From contig JAVEUP010000019.1 in assembly GCA_034005525.1 (NCBI GenBank), positions 1 to 64,000 of the forward strand: DNA of 64,000 nucleotides, given 5' to 3'. Shown piece after piece: positions 51,664-60,647 of the stretch. Made by a program: the position numbers and the translations under genes. This DNA is from PWXP01 sp034005525. Lineage in GTDB: Bacteria > Planctomycetota > Planctomycetia > Pirellulales > Thermoguttaceae. Below the pieces are notes generated by a model. It was given only the letters and a program-made list of their open reading frames with translations, searched no databases and was not told the DNA's origin. The number at the start of each line of letters is the position of its first letter. The first letter of the stretch is position 1.

Positions 51664-53511
51664 ATGGGATATCGTACGCTTCGCGACTGTCTGCTCGACC
51701 TGCGTTCGGCCGGCCATTTGGTCGCCGTCGACGCATCGGTCGATGCCAACCTCGAAGCGGCGGAAATCCAGCGGCGACTCTTCCGCGCCGGCGGCCCGGC
51801 CGTGCTGCTGGAGAATGTGCGAGGGTGCGCGTTCCCGATGGTATGCAACCTGTTCGGCACCATGGACCGTATGCGGTACCTGTTCCGCGATACGCTCGAA
51901 GGCCTCCGGCAGCTTGTGAGCTTGCAGGCCGATCCGGCCGATCTGCTCCGCCGCCCGCGACTGTACCTGAAGACCCCATGGTCGGCGTGGAACGCCCGCC
52001 CGCGGCGAGTGCGGCGGGGGCCCGTCCTGGCCAACGAGACCACGCTCAGCCGCTTGCCGCAACTGAAGTCGTGGCCGGACGACGGGGGACCGTATATCAC
52101 GCTGCCCCAAGTCTATACGGAAGACCCCGACCGGCCCGGCCTCGACCATTCCAACCTCGGCATGTACCGCGTGCAGCTTGCCGGCGGGCAATACGAGCCG
52201 GACCGCGAGGCGGGAATGCACTACCAGCTTCAGCGAGGCATCGGAGTGCATCATGCCACGGCGATCCGCCGGGACGAGCCGTTGCGGGTGAACGTTTTTG
52301 TAGGCGGGCCGCCCGCGATGAGCGTCGCGGCGGTCATGCCACTGCCCGAGGGCATGAGCGAGCTGAGCTTCGCCGGCGTGCTGGGCGGGCGCCGCGTGCC
52401 CATGATCTGCCGCGACGGTCAACTGCCCATCCACGCCGAGGCCGATTTCTGCATTAGCGGTTACCTCGATCCCGAAACGGTCAAACCGGAGGGGCCCTTC
52501 GGCGATCACTTGGGCTACTACAGCCTGGCACATGAATTCCCCGTGCTGAAGGTCGAGCGGGTGTACCATCGCAACGGGGCGGTATGGCCGTTTACCGTCG
52601 TGGGGCGCCCCCCGCAGGAAGACACCATGTTCGGCCAGCTCATCCACGAGCTGGTCGGGCCGGTGCTGGACAAGAAGGTGCCGGGCGTGCGGGCCGTCCA
52701 TGCCGTCGATGCCGCCGGAGTGCATCCGCTACTGCTGGCCATCGGCAGCGAACGGTACGTGCCCTACGAGAAGCGTCGCCGCCCGCGCGAACTGCTCACC
52801 CAGGCCAACGCCTTGCTGGGGCAGGGGCAGCTATCGTTGGCGAAATATCTGTTCATTGCCGCCGAGGAGGATGGGGCCGACCTCAGTGTGCAGAACATCC
52901 CCGAGTTCTTTCGCCACGTGCTCGAGCGGGGCGACTGGCGCCGCGACCTCCACTTCCAAACGTGCACCACAATCGACACGCTCGACTACACCGGCACCGG
53001 CCTGAACCAGGGCTCGAAGCTGGTGATTGCCGCCACCGGCCCCCCGGTCCGCAGCCTGGCCGTGGCCATCGACAGCCGCGTGCACCTGCCCGACGGGCTG
53101 GGCTTTTCGAATCCGCGGGTATTCTTGCCGGGTATCCTGGTCGTTTCGGGGCCGCCCTATCGTCACGATCCGAACGGCGTCGAGGCGGGCGTGGCCCGCT
53201 TCTGCCAGGCGTACAAGCGCGAGGACGCGATCAACGGCTTTCCGTTGATTGTGGTGGTGGACGACAGCGCCTTCACGGCCCGGAACCTGGAAAACTTCCT
53301 GTGGACCACGTTCACTCGCAGCAACCCGGCCTCCGACGTGCATGGCATCGAGCCGTTCGAGCAGCAGAAGCACTGGGGCTGCCTGGGCGCGCTGGTGATC
53401 GACGCCCGCTCGAAGCCGCACCACGCGCCGCCGCTTATCGAAGACCCCGCCGTCACCCGCCGCGTCGACGAGTTAGCCGCCCGCGGCGGGCCGCTGCACG
53501 GATTGTGGTAG
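51664..53511 (+). CDS. UbiD-family prenyl-FMN decarboxylase, 615 aa
   Basis: Nonoxidative decarboxylase family using prenylated FMN. Family motifs include MVCNLFGTMDRMRYLF, NLGMYRVQLAGGQYEPDR with GVHHATAIRRDEPLRVNVF, and the late GPFGDHLGYYSLAHEFPVL (acid/His active-site segment). Length is ~120 residues more than E. coli UbiD, as in several aromatic-acid or menaquinone-pathway homologues. Substrate unknown; a UbiX flavin prenyltransferase is not in the window. Its last 212 bases (53300-53511) are duplicated at 56747-56958, flanking a restriction-modification island. Confidence 0.9.
   Translation: MGYRTLRDCLLDLRSAGHLVAVDASVDANLEAAEIQRRLFRAGGPAVLLENVRGCAFPMVCNLFGTMDRMRYLFRDTLEGLRQLVSLQADPADLLRRPRLYLKTPWSAWNARPRRVRRGPVLANETTLSRLPQLKSWPDDGGPYITLPQVYTEDPDRPGLDHSNLGMYRVQLAGGQYEPDREAGMHYQLQRGIGVHHATAIRRDEPLRVNVFVGGPPAMSVAAVMPLPEGMSELSFAGVLGGRRVPMICRDGQLPIHAEADFCISGYLDPETVKPEGPFGDHLGYYSLAHEFPVLKVERVYHRNGAVWPFTVVGRPPQEDTMFGQLIHELVGPVLDKKVPGVRAVHAVDAAGVHPLLLAIGSERYVPYEKRRRPRELLTQANALLGQGQLSLAKYLFIAAEEDGADLSVQNIPEFFRHVLERGDWRRDLHFQTCTTIDTLDYTGTGLNQGSKLVIAATGPPVRSLAVAIDSRVHLPDGLGFSNPRVFLPGILVVSGPPYRHDPNGVEAGVARFCQAYKREDAINGFPLIVVVDDSAFTARNLENFLWTTFTRSNPASDVHGIEPFEQQKHWGCLGALVIDARSKPHHAPPLIEDPAVTRRVDELAARGGPLHGLW
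53300..53511 (+). repeat. Long direct repeat, left copy (ubiD 3' end)
   Basis: A 212-bp direct repeat with 56747-56958; about eight mismatches (roughly 96% identity), clustered at the end (CACGGATTGTGG versus CACGGGCTTTGG). The left copy is the true end of ubiD including its stop codon. Confidence 0.92.
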
Positions 53512-53531
53512 CGCTTCAGTGGAGTATTGAA

Positions 53532-53984
53532 ATGCGGGTTTTCCACAAGGACCGCAAACCCTACACTGCGGAGCGCGCGTATTGGTTCAGCGTCGTGCCT
53601 TTGGCGGTCCTCCTGATAGCCAACGGTACTCTTGCTACAGTCCTTGCAGCATTGCCCTGGTCGCAAATATGGATTCCCTTCGTTGAATCGTACGCCGTGA
53701 AGCGACTGATTCTTGCAGGCTTGGGGATATGTCACATCGTCTTTGCTATCGGTCTTATCCGAAGGTGCCGATGGGCATGGTTTGCCTTTCTTGCCTATAT
53801 CATTCTCGGCGTGGCTTGGACCGCAGCAGGCCTGATCCTCTCTCCTCCGGAAACGGATCAGGGACCGGCCATCAATTTCGCCGTCGCAGGTTTGCTCCTC
53901 GGCGGCGCCTTGGTGGTGGGACTCTACTTCGCCACGAAACCCGCATTTCGGCCTACAGTGGAGCGCCCGCCCGATGAATCTTAA
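53532..53984 (+). CDS. Hypothetical four-helix membrane protein, 150 aa
   Basis: Four hydrophobic segments: ~18-42 (WFSVVPLAVLLIANGTLATV), ~60-80 (LILAGLGICHIVFAIGLI), ~85-105 (WFAFLAYIILGVAWTAAGLI) and ~120-140 (FAVAGLLLGGALVVGLYF). GGAG precedes the ATG by seven bases. No family recognised. It lies inside the restriction-modification island, between the ubiD end and the endonuclease gene, so it either rode in with the island or is a cargo gene. Not an obvious immunity or control gene. Confidence 0.65.
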   Translation: MRVFHKDRKPYTAERAYWFSVVPLAVLLIANGTLATVLAALPWSQIWIPFVESYAVKRLILAGLGICHIVFAIGLIRRCRWAWFAFLAYIILGVAWTAAGLILSPPETDQGPAINFAVAGLLLGGALVVGLYFATKPAFRPTVERPPDES

Positions 53985-54121
53985 CGTAGGGTAAGTCGAG
54001 GTAGCGCACATCGCTGGCGGGTCTGCGTAAGCCGCAAGTAAGCTGATTTGCAGCCCGCTTGCCGGGAAGGCAGAACCGCTTGCAGCGGGCTCCTGAAATG
54101 GCTAGAATTCCGCAATGGCCC

Positions 54122-54149
54122 TTCCGGGAAAGGGTAATCGGGGTACAAT
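54122..54149 (+). promoter_or_regulatory. Possible promoter/operator of the R-M genes
   Basis: TTCCGG, 16-bp spacer, TACAAT. The -35 lies within an imperfect palindrome CCCTTCCGGGAAAGGG (about 54119-54134), which could bind a regulator. No controller (C) protein gene is visible. Confidence 0.4.
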
Positions 54150-54184
54150 AGCGGGTTAGTGCGCGAACGGAGATCGCATGGGGC

Positions 54185-55150
54185 ATGGCAGTCAATCGAG
54201 ATAAACCGGGCAGATGGAAAGCTGACGTTGCGCGGTCAGTCGACATGTACAACGACTGGTTCATCAAGTTCGCGCCGAAAGCCTTCCGCGAAACGCGCGT
54301 TCAGACTACGAAGGACGTGGAATCTACCCTTCGTTCGACGGGAAACCTCACGAACATTCGACCCGCGACGATGCGGGAGCATCCGGAGATCCTTCCGACG
54401 CTGCGCATGTCGACCTGCCCCCCGCTCGCCGTCGATCGTCTCATCGGCCTTGCCGGCGTCTCCCGCAATCTTGTGAAGTGCATGGAACTTACGAAGAAGC
54501 TGCCCGCTCGCATGAAGCAGGCAGCGACGGACAAGGAACTTGCTCGCATTGCCAGTATCATCGAGAAGATGGCCGATCCGGATATTTTCGTCTGGCTCTC
54601 GCGCAAGAACCAACCGGCCACGGCGCCCGAAATCCATCGAGCCGCCACTATTGTCGCCGACAGGCTCTGCGGCGCGGTCGCCAATCCGATCATTCGCAAC
54701 GCCCAGGAGAAGCGGCAGCTTGCCGTAATCAAGACGTGGCTGGAGGCTCGCGGCTACAAACACCTCCCGACTGGCGAAGGGATCAGGTTCGACGCCATGC
54801 CAACCGGCACTTTCAGCTTCCGAATGAATGTGCCGGTCAGGCTCGAAGATGGCGCCAAGTCAGTAAACATTCCCATCGACGCGGTCATCAATCCCAAGAC
54901 GCCCAGGAGGCGTGCTTTCCCGATCTTCTTCGAGGCGAAGTCGGCAGGCGATTTCACCAACACCAACAAGCGGCGCAAGGAAGAGGCCATGAAGATGTCG
55001 CAGATTCGCAGCACCTACGGAAGAAAGGTGCAGTTCAACCTCTTCCTCTGCGGGTACTTCGACAGTGGGTACCTCGGATATGAGGCCGCCGAAGGCATCG
55101 ATTGGGTTTGGGAACACCGCATCGACGACCTTGCCAAGTTCGGAATCTGA
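54185..55150 (+). CDS. XamI-family type II restriction endonuclease, 321 aa
   Basis: It matches the XamI family, whose named member recognises GTCGAC. The PD-(D/E)xK-type core is visible late in the protein: IPIDAVINPKTPRRRAFPIF gives the aspartate, FFEAKSAGDFTNTNKRRKEE the ExK pair (~residues 251-253) and following helix. The N-terminal helical half is likely for DNA contact. The stop is 2 bases before the methyltransferase start, the usual R-M pairing with endonuclease first. Specificity is inferred from the family only. Confidence 0.85.
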   Translation: MAVNRDKPGRWKADVARSVDMYNDWFIKFAPKAFRETRVQTTKDVESTLRSTGNLTNIRPATMREHPEILPTLRMSTCPPLAVDRLIGLAGVSRNLVKCMELTKKLPARMKQAATDKELARIASIIEKMADPDIFVWLSRKNQPATAPEIHRAATIVADRLCGAVANPIIRNAQEKRQLAVIKTWLEARGYKHLPTGEGIRFDAMPTGTFSFRMNVPVRLEDGAKSVNIPIDAVINPKTPRRRAFPIFFEAKSAGDFTNTNKRRKEEAMKMSQIRSTYGRKVQFNLFLCGYFDSGYLGYEAAEGIDWVWEHRIDDLAKFGI

Positions 55151-55152
55151 AC

Positions 55153-56727
55153 ATGAGTCGAATAACCGACGTGATTGAGCAGCAGCGCCTCGCGCTTCAG
55201 GCCTCACTTGATGCGGCAAGAACCCAGGCCGAGCGCAATCGCCTCGGACAGTTCGCGACGCCTACGGCTCTCGCCGAGGACATCCTCCGCTACGCTGCTT
55301 CGCTCCTTCCGCCCGGCGAGACAATTCGCTTTCTCGACCCGGCTATCGGCACCGGCTCGTTCTACTCAGCGTTTCTCAAGGCGTTCCCGCAGAAGCACAT
55401 CGCCGAAGCCCTCGGCTTCGAGGTCGATCCACACTACGGCAAGCCCGCTGCGGAGCTTTGGAAGGATCTCGGGCTGACAATCAACCAAGCGGACTTTACG
55501 CACGCCGCACCCTCGCCCCGGTTTAACCTGGTCATCTGTAATCCGCCTTATGTTCGGCATCACCACATGCAGAACGGTGACAAGACGCGATTGCAGCTTC
55601 ACACGAAACAGGCCAGCGGCATGAAGATAAGCGGCCTGGCGGGCCTCTACTGCCACTTTCTTGGCCTATCCCACGCTTGGATGACCGAAGGCGGCGTTGC
55701 GGGCTGGCTGATCCCGAGCGAGTTCATGGACGTGAACTACGGGCGCGCCGTGAAGCACTATCTCCTCGACCGTGTGACCTTGCTGCACATTCACCGCTTC
55801 GATCCAAACGACGTGCAGTTTGCCGATGCCCTTGTTTCCTCGGCGATCGTGTGGTTCCGTAACGAACCAGCTTCCGCCCACCACGAAGTCAAGTTTACCT
55901 TCGGTGGTACGCTCTTCGAGCCCAGAATCACGCGCGCCGTCTCAGTCCGGGCTCTTGCGCGCGAGTCTAAGTGGACCCGTTTTCCCGTTCGTGCTGTGCG
56001 TAGTCGCTCGGCCATCCCGGTGCTCTCCGACTTCTTCAGAATCAAACGCGGCATTGCCACCGGCGACAACAAGTTCTTCATCCTTTCTGAAGAGGCAATT
56101 GCTGCGCGTGGGTTGCCAATGGAGGTTTTCACCCCCATCCTCCCCAGCCCGCGTTACCTGCGGCACGACGAAGTAGAAGCCCGGGAAGATGGCTCTCCTG
56201 ATATCGACCGTCGCCTGTTCCTGCTCGACACGAAGCTATCCGAGGAAGCAATCCATAGACGATTTCCGACCCTCGCAGCCTATCTCGAAGAAGGCAAAGC
56301 CAAGGGCCTGCCGGAACGCTACCTTTGCAGGCACCGCGCCCTCTGGTATGGCCAGGAAGACCGGCCGCCAGCACCGATTGTCTGCACCTACATCGGTCGT
56401 GGCGACGCGAAGAGCGGCAGGCCGTTTCGCTTCATCCTCAACGGTTCGTGTGCCACCGTAGCGAACGTATACTTGGCGCTGTACCCGACGCCCCTGATGG
56501 CTCGCGAAATGGATCGTGACCCATCTCTTCTGCGCCGGGTTTGGAACGCACTTAATGACGTATCCCCCGACATTCTTCTCGGCGAGGGTCGCGTTTATGG
56601 TGGCGGGCTGCACAAACTGGAGCCGCGCGAGCTTAGCAATCTGCCTGCTGTATTCATTGCGGATTTGCTGCCAGACGGCAGCGTGCCGTCGAAAGCCACA
56701 CAGCTTGGGCTCTTCGCGGAAGCGTGA
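55153..56727 (+). CDS. Adenine-specific DNA methyltransferase of the XamI-type system, 524 aa
   Basis: A gamma-class N6-adenine methyltransferase. Motif I region is FLDPAIGTGSFYSAFL, motif IV is NLVICNPPYVRHH (NPPY catalytic loop), and motif X-like RNRLGQFATPTALAEDIL lies at the N-terminus, as in TaqI/Eco57I-type enzymes. The C-terminal half is a target-recognition domain (FRIKRGIATGDNKFFIL). It protects host sites from the endonuclease just upstream. The start at 55153 (MSRITDVIEQQ) is two bases after the endonuclease stop and is likely translationally coupled. Confidence 0.9.
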   Translation: MSRITDVIEQQRLALQASLDAARTQAERNRLGQFATPTALAEDILRYAASLLPPGETIRFLDPAIGTGSFYSAFLKAFPQKHIAEALGFEVDPHYGKPAAELWKDLGLTINQADFTHAAPSPRFNLVICNPPYVRHHHMQNGDKTRLQLHTKQASGMKISGLAGLYCHFLGLSHAWMTEGGVAGWLIPSEFMDVNYGRAVKHYLLDRVTLLHIHRFDPNDVQFADALVSSAIVWFRNEPASAHHEVKFTFGGTLFEPRITRAVSVRALARESKWTRFPVRAVRSRSAIPVLSDFFRIKRGIATGDNKFFILSEEAIAARGLPMEVFTPILPSPRYLRHDEVEAREDGSPDIDRRLFLLDTKLSEEAIHRRFPTLAAYLEEGKAKGLPERYLCRHRALWYGQEDRPPAPIVCTYIGRGDAKSGRPFRFILNGSCATVANVYLALYPTPLMAREMDRDPSLLRRVWNALNDVSPDILLGEGRVYGGGLHKLEPRELSNLPAVFIADLLPDGSVPSKATQLGLFAEA

Positions 56728-56746
56728 ATGCCCGCTACAGACTCTA

Positions 56747-56958
56747 TGTGGACCACGTTCACGCGCAGCAACCCGGCCTCCGACGTGCATGGCATCGAGC
56801 CGTTCGAGCAGCAGAAGCACTGGGGCTGCCTGGGCGCACTGGTAGTCGACGCCCGCTCGAAGCCGCACCACGCGCCGCCGCTTATCGAAGACCCCGCCGT
56901 CACCCGCCGCGTCGATGAGTTAGCCGCCCGCGGCGGGCCGCTGCACGGGCTTTGGTAG
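56747..56958 (+). pseudogene. Duplicated ubiD 3' fragment (right repeat)
   Basis: An exact-frame copy of the last 70 codons of ubiD ending GGPLHGLW and the same TAG stop. It follows the methyltransferase stop by ~20 bases and lacks any start of its own. It is the right-hand direct repeat of the R-M island and the original junction to the YhaN-like gene region. Confidence 0.9.
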
Positions 56959-56969
56959 GCTCAGACAAT

Positions 56970-59900
56970 TCAGGCCGCCCGGGCCGGGTCGTCGAGGTCG
57001 TCTTCACCGTCGGCCTCCTCGTCCCATTCAGAGTCGTCCTCGTCGTACTCCTCGTCTTCGTCGTGCTCTTCGTACTCGTCCTCTTCGTCGTACGCCTCCT
57101 CGGCGTCCTCGCCAAACGCGTCTTCTTCTTCCGCCTCTTCTTCCTCCTCTTCGTCAGTCTCCTCTTCATACCAACCGAAGCCATCGCCGCTGTCGTGCCG
57201 GCCCCAATCGGCTGATGCAGTTGAATCGGCCGCTTCGTCCTCGGAACTGAAGAAGTCGGCGTCGAAGACGCGGTCGGCGGCGCGAGTGTTGGCGATCTCG
57301 TGATCGTCCTCCCACAAGTCGCCGTTGCTGAAGAAGTCGTCGGCCGGTTCCTCCTCGATACACTCCAGAGCGGGCGCCTCCTCCGACTCGATGGCGGCAA
57401 TCTCGTCGTTGGCCGGTTCTTCCTCGACTTCGACGGGCACGTCGTCTTCCGGCTCCTCGGACGGTTCTTCGGAAACAGGCTCCGGGACCACCACCGGTTT
57501 CGGCTTGCTTGCCCGGCGACGCTTCGGCTTCTCGGGCGCCGTGAGGTACAGGACCGCGGGGTTCGCCTCGGCGTTGCCCGGCAGTTGGGCAGCGGGGACT
57601 TCGAGCGACCGGAACAGCTCAAAGATGTGCTCGTGGCAGGTGAAGACGAGCAACTGATGGCCCGCCTCGGCAAAGTCTCGCAACAGTTCCGCGGCGGCGC
57701 GGGCGCGGTCGGCGTCGAAGTTCACCAGCACGTCGTCCAGCACCAGGGGCAGCGGGGCGCCGCGCCGGGCATACGAGGCGGCCAGCGCCAGACGCAACGC
57801 GAGGAACAACTGTTCCCGCGTGCCGCGACTGAGCGACTCGACCATAAGCGGATTGCCTTCCGCGTCGTCCACTCGCAGCGAGTCCTCGCCCAGCGGGGTC
57901 CATACGCGGCGATATCGTCCGCAGGTGAGCCGGCTGAGGTAGCCGGAAGCCTCCAGCAGCGTTTCGGGCTGCCGGTCGCGCTCGTAGTCAATCCGGATAT
58001 CGTCGAGCACCCGGCCGGCGACGGCGAACACCTGCCAGCGGCGGATTGCCGCCTGCAAGCGCGTTTCAACGGTGGCCAGGTCGAGTTGGCGGCGGGCGAG
58101 TTGCCGGTCGGCGGCCAGGTTCCTGAGCTGCTCGTTCGTTTGCCCGCGTTGTTCGAGAAGCTCGCGCAGGCGGTTTTCGGCGGCATCGAGTTTCAGGAGC
58201 AGTTCATCGAGCCGCGCTTCGAGGTCGCCGGCTTCGATTTCCTTGCCGATGGTTTCCGTGGTGCAGGTGCCGGCCGCGGCGGCCTCGATTTCTCGCGTCA
58301 GCCCGTCGCGCTCCTGGCGGAGCATGGCCGCGCGCGCCGCCTGGACCGCCAGTTCCCGCAACTGCTGTTCTTCGTCGACGCCCGCTTCGAGCAGCAGGGC
58401 GCGGCGCTGATGTTTCAGTTGGCTGGCGGCCTCAACGTGTTTGCGATGCCGGCGGCGGAGTTGGCGTGCTTCATGGCGAAGCTGCCGATAACGTTCCACG
58501 CGGTCGCGCTGGCGGGCGAGTGCGCCTTCGAGCTGCGCGAGCAGTGCAACCGGCGACGCGCCTCCGGCTCCGATTCCCGCTTCGGCTGCCATCTCTCGCA
58601 CCCGGGCAGCGACGCTTTCCAGTTCACGGCGACGCAACTGAAGTTCCTCACGGCGCCGCTGCAACTGGCGGAACAACTCACCGTGCTGCTCGCATTGGGC
58701 GACGACGTGGCGGACCTGTTTCGGGCTCAGTTTCGCGGGCAGGCCGAGTTCGGCCAGCGACTCGCTCCATCGGCGGCGGGCCGCGGTCAGGTCGCCTTCC
58801 GACTCGGCCAGCCGGCGGGCGGCGACGTCCACCCGATGCCGCGCCGTGTCGCGCCTGCTGCGCATGGGGACGAGTTCCTCCAGGGCGGCCAACTCCTTCT
58901 CGGCCGCCTGCAATCGCACGGCGATCGGGCCGCCGCCCTGCGGGAGTTGCGCGTCGAGGGCGTCGCGTTCCTCCTCGGCCTGTTTGATCTGTGCCTGCAG
59001 CATGACGATCTGCCGCTGGCACGCCTCAAGCTGGTTCGCGTTGGACCGCTCCAGCAGCACCTTGCCGAACCCCGCCGCGCTGGCGCCAAGCAGTCCGAGC
59101 ACGGTCATCGCCCAGCCGAACGACCCGGTCACCGAGGCCGGCACGAAAAGGCCGGCCATGACAAGGATCACCCCGAGAGCGAAGCAGCCCCCGAACGCGG
59201 TAACCACCCACACGGGCAGCAGTTGCCGTTGAAGATGCTCGCGGCTCTGCTCTTCCAGGTCGGCCTGGTAGCGGGTAAGCTCATCCAGCCGGTCGTCGAC
59301 CAGCAGCCGGCGGCGCAACTGCGAAACGCGGGCGCCGGCCTGGTCGATCACGCCGGCCAGTTCGTTCTCGTTCCGTCCGGAGAAGGCCGTCCGCGTTTCT
59401 TGTTCAAGCGAGTCGGCCTCTTCCCGGGCCGCGGCAAGCTGCTGCCGGGCCTCCTCGACGCTCCCGCGTGCCGCGCGGACCGTCGCGGCCGGTGTGCGCA
59501 GCCGCTTGATGGCATGGTGCGAGAGGTGCAAGGGGGTATCGATGGACACGTCGGCGGCGAACCCCAGTGCCTCGCGCTCCCGGCGGAGCGTGCCCTCAAG
59601 GCTGGCGACCTCCGATCCGAGTTCGCCGATGGTCTGCTCCAGCGACTCGATCCACGACTGCTGTTCCACCATGGCCTCGATGCGGGGCGCCTGCCGCCAC
59701 AACTCGCGATGGATGCCCAACGAGTCCACTTCGGCTTTCAATTGGCGGCGGCGGGACGAGAACTCGGCGACGCGTTGTTCATGCCTGACCAGCCGGGAGA
59801 CGATGGCATCGAGCCGCTCAACAGCGCCCTCGGGAAGCGCAACGGCGGGGGCCAGCACGGAAATCTGCTCGGCCAGTTCCTCGCGGCGCCGCCACCGCTC

Positions 59901-60647
59901 CTGGAGCGTGGTGGCCAACTCGACTTCGCGGGCGTGCTGTTCAATGGAAACTTGCTCGTCTTCCAGCCGGCGGACCTCCTGGTCGAGCTGATCTCGCTCG
60001 GCCGCCAACCGGACGTACCGGCGCATGCCGGCGGCAAGCTGATCGATTTCGCCCTTCAGCCGTGTGCGCTCGTCGAGAAGCTGCCGGACCCGGCACGATC
60101 CCCCGGCGCGGTTTACGAGCAGGTTGCGCGACCGGTCGAGTTCGCGCACGACCTCGACCAGCGAAACGCGGTCCAATCCCGCGGTCAGGCTGTAGAGCAA
60201 CTCCGCCGCCTTCGAGTCGCTCAGCGTGCCGAGTTCCTGCATCTCGCGCAGGCCGACGGCAAACACGTTCTGGAAGACCGCCTCGTCGACGTTTCCCAAC
60301 ACGACCTTCAGCAGCGCCTCGCCCTGCCGGGCGCCGTCGGCGGTGGTCAGGGCGAACTCGTCACGGAGGGTTCCATCGTCGGCGGGGTCGCAGTGCCGAT
60401 CGAGCGTGAAACGGCCGTGCGGGCCGACGAGTTCCGCCGATCCGCCCGGTCGCCCTCCGCGCAAGGGCGGCAGGTACCGCGACCGGCCGGGCGTGAACCC
60501 GTAAAGCACGCCGCGGATGAACTGTAAGAGAGTTGTCTTGCCGGCCTCGTTGGGGCCGTAGAGCACGCTGAGGCCGTCGGCCAGGCCGTCGACGCGCAGG
60601 CCGGTCCAAACGCCGTAACCGTCGATCGTCAGTCGGTTGATCTTCAC
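56970..60647 (-). CDS. YhaN/SbcC-like ATPase with acidic tail, 1225 aa
   Basis: An SMC/Rad50-type ATPase. Walker A is YGPNEAGKTTLLQFIRG (~30-45), with long coiled coils at ~170-440 and 545-900. Two membrane helices between them (~475-535, VWVVTAFGGCFALGVILVMA and FGWAMTVLGLLGASAAGFG) are as in YhaN. The signature region SRGTREQLFLALRLALA and Walker B PLVLDDVLVNFD follow. After ~1020 the protein changes into a ~200-residue Glu/Asp-rich tail (for example EEETDEEEEEEAEEEDAF), not typical of the family. A GTGA overlap couples it to the phosphoesterase gene upstream. Probably a DNA-end or membrane-linked repair complex. Confidence 0.85.
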   Translation of the reverse strand: MKINRLTIDGYGVWTGLRVDGLADGLSVLYGPNEAGKTTLLQFIRGVLYGFTPGRSRYLPPLRGGRPGGSAELVGPHGRFTLDRHCDPADDGTLRDEFALTTADGARQGEALLKVVLGNVDEAVFQNVFAVGLREMQELGTLSDSKAAELLYSLTAGLDRVSLVEVVRELDRSRNLLVNRAGGSCRVRQLLDERTRLKGEIDQLAAGMRRYVRLAAERDQLDQEVRRLEDEQVSIEQHAREVELATTLQERWRRREELAEQISVLAPAVALPEGAVERLDAIVSRLVRHEQRVAEFSSRRRQLKAEVDSLGIHRELWRQAPRIEAMVEQQSWIESLEQTIGELGSEVASLEGTLRREREALGFAADVSIDTPLHLSHHAIKRLRTPAATVRAARGSVEEARQQLAAAREEADSLEQETRTAFSGRNENELAGVIDQAGARVSQLRRRLLVDDRLDELTRYQADLEEQSREHLQRQLLPVWVVTAFGGCFALGVILVMAGLFVPASVTGSFGWAMTVLGLLGASAAGFGKVLLERSNANQLEACQRQIVMLQAQIKQAEEERDALDAQLPQGGGPIAVRLQAAEKELAALEELVPMRSRRDTARHRVDVAARRLAESEGDLTAARRRWSESLAELGLPAKLSPKQVRHVVAQCEQHGELFRQLQRRREELQLRRRELESVAARVREMAAEAGIGAGGASPVALLAQLEGALARQRDRVERYRQLRHEARQLRRRHRKHVEAASQLKHQRRALLLEAGVDEEQQLRELAVQAARAAMLRQERDGLTREIEAAAAGTCTTETIGKEIEAGDLEARLDELLLKLDAAENRLRELLEQRGQTNEQLRNLAADRQLARRQLDLATVETRLQAAIRRWQVFAVAGRVLDDIRIDYERDRQPETLLEASGYLSRLTCGRYRRVWTPLGEDSLRVDDAEGNPLMVESLSRGTREQLFLALRLALAASYARRGAPLPLVLDDVLVNFDADRARAAAELLRDFAEAGHQLLVFTCHEHIFELFRSLEVPAAQLPGNAEANPAVLYLTAPEKPKRRRASKPKPVVVPEPVSEEPSEEPEDDVPVEVEEEPANDEIAAIESEEAPALECIEEEPADDFFSNGDLWEDDHEIANTRAADRVFDADFFSSEDEAADSTASADWGRHDSGDGFGWYEEETDEEEEEEAEEEDAFGEDAEEAYDEEDEYEEHDEDEEYDEDDSEWDEEADGEDDLDDPARAA

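Larger units (their letters stand above)
53300..56958 (+). mobile_element. Restriction-modification island with long target duplication
   Basis: A ~3.2-kb block (53512-56746) carrying a membrane protein, a XamI-type endonuclease and its methyltransferase lies between two 212-bp direct repeats made of the ubiD 3' end. No integrase, transposase or tRNA site is present. This matches the insertion-with-long-target-duplication pattern described for type II R-M systems. The 8 differences between the repeats suggest either some age or that one copy arrived with the island. Confidence 0.8.

Noticed and set aside
53532..53984. Controller or immunity gene of the R-M system
   Set aside because: The product is a four-helix membrane protein with no helix-turn-helix; nothing links it to control of the R-M genes beyond position.
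57300..60527. A 1075-residue plus-strand open frame over the YhaN-like gene
   Set aside because: It is the antisense of a gene with clear Walker and coiled-coil motifs; long mirror frames are expected at this GC content.
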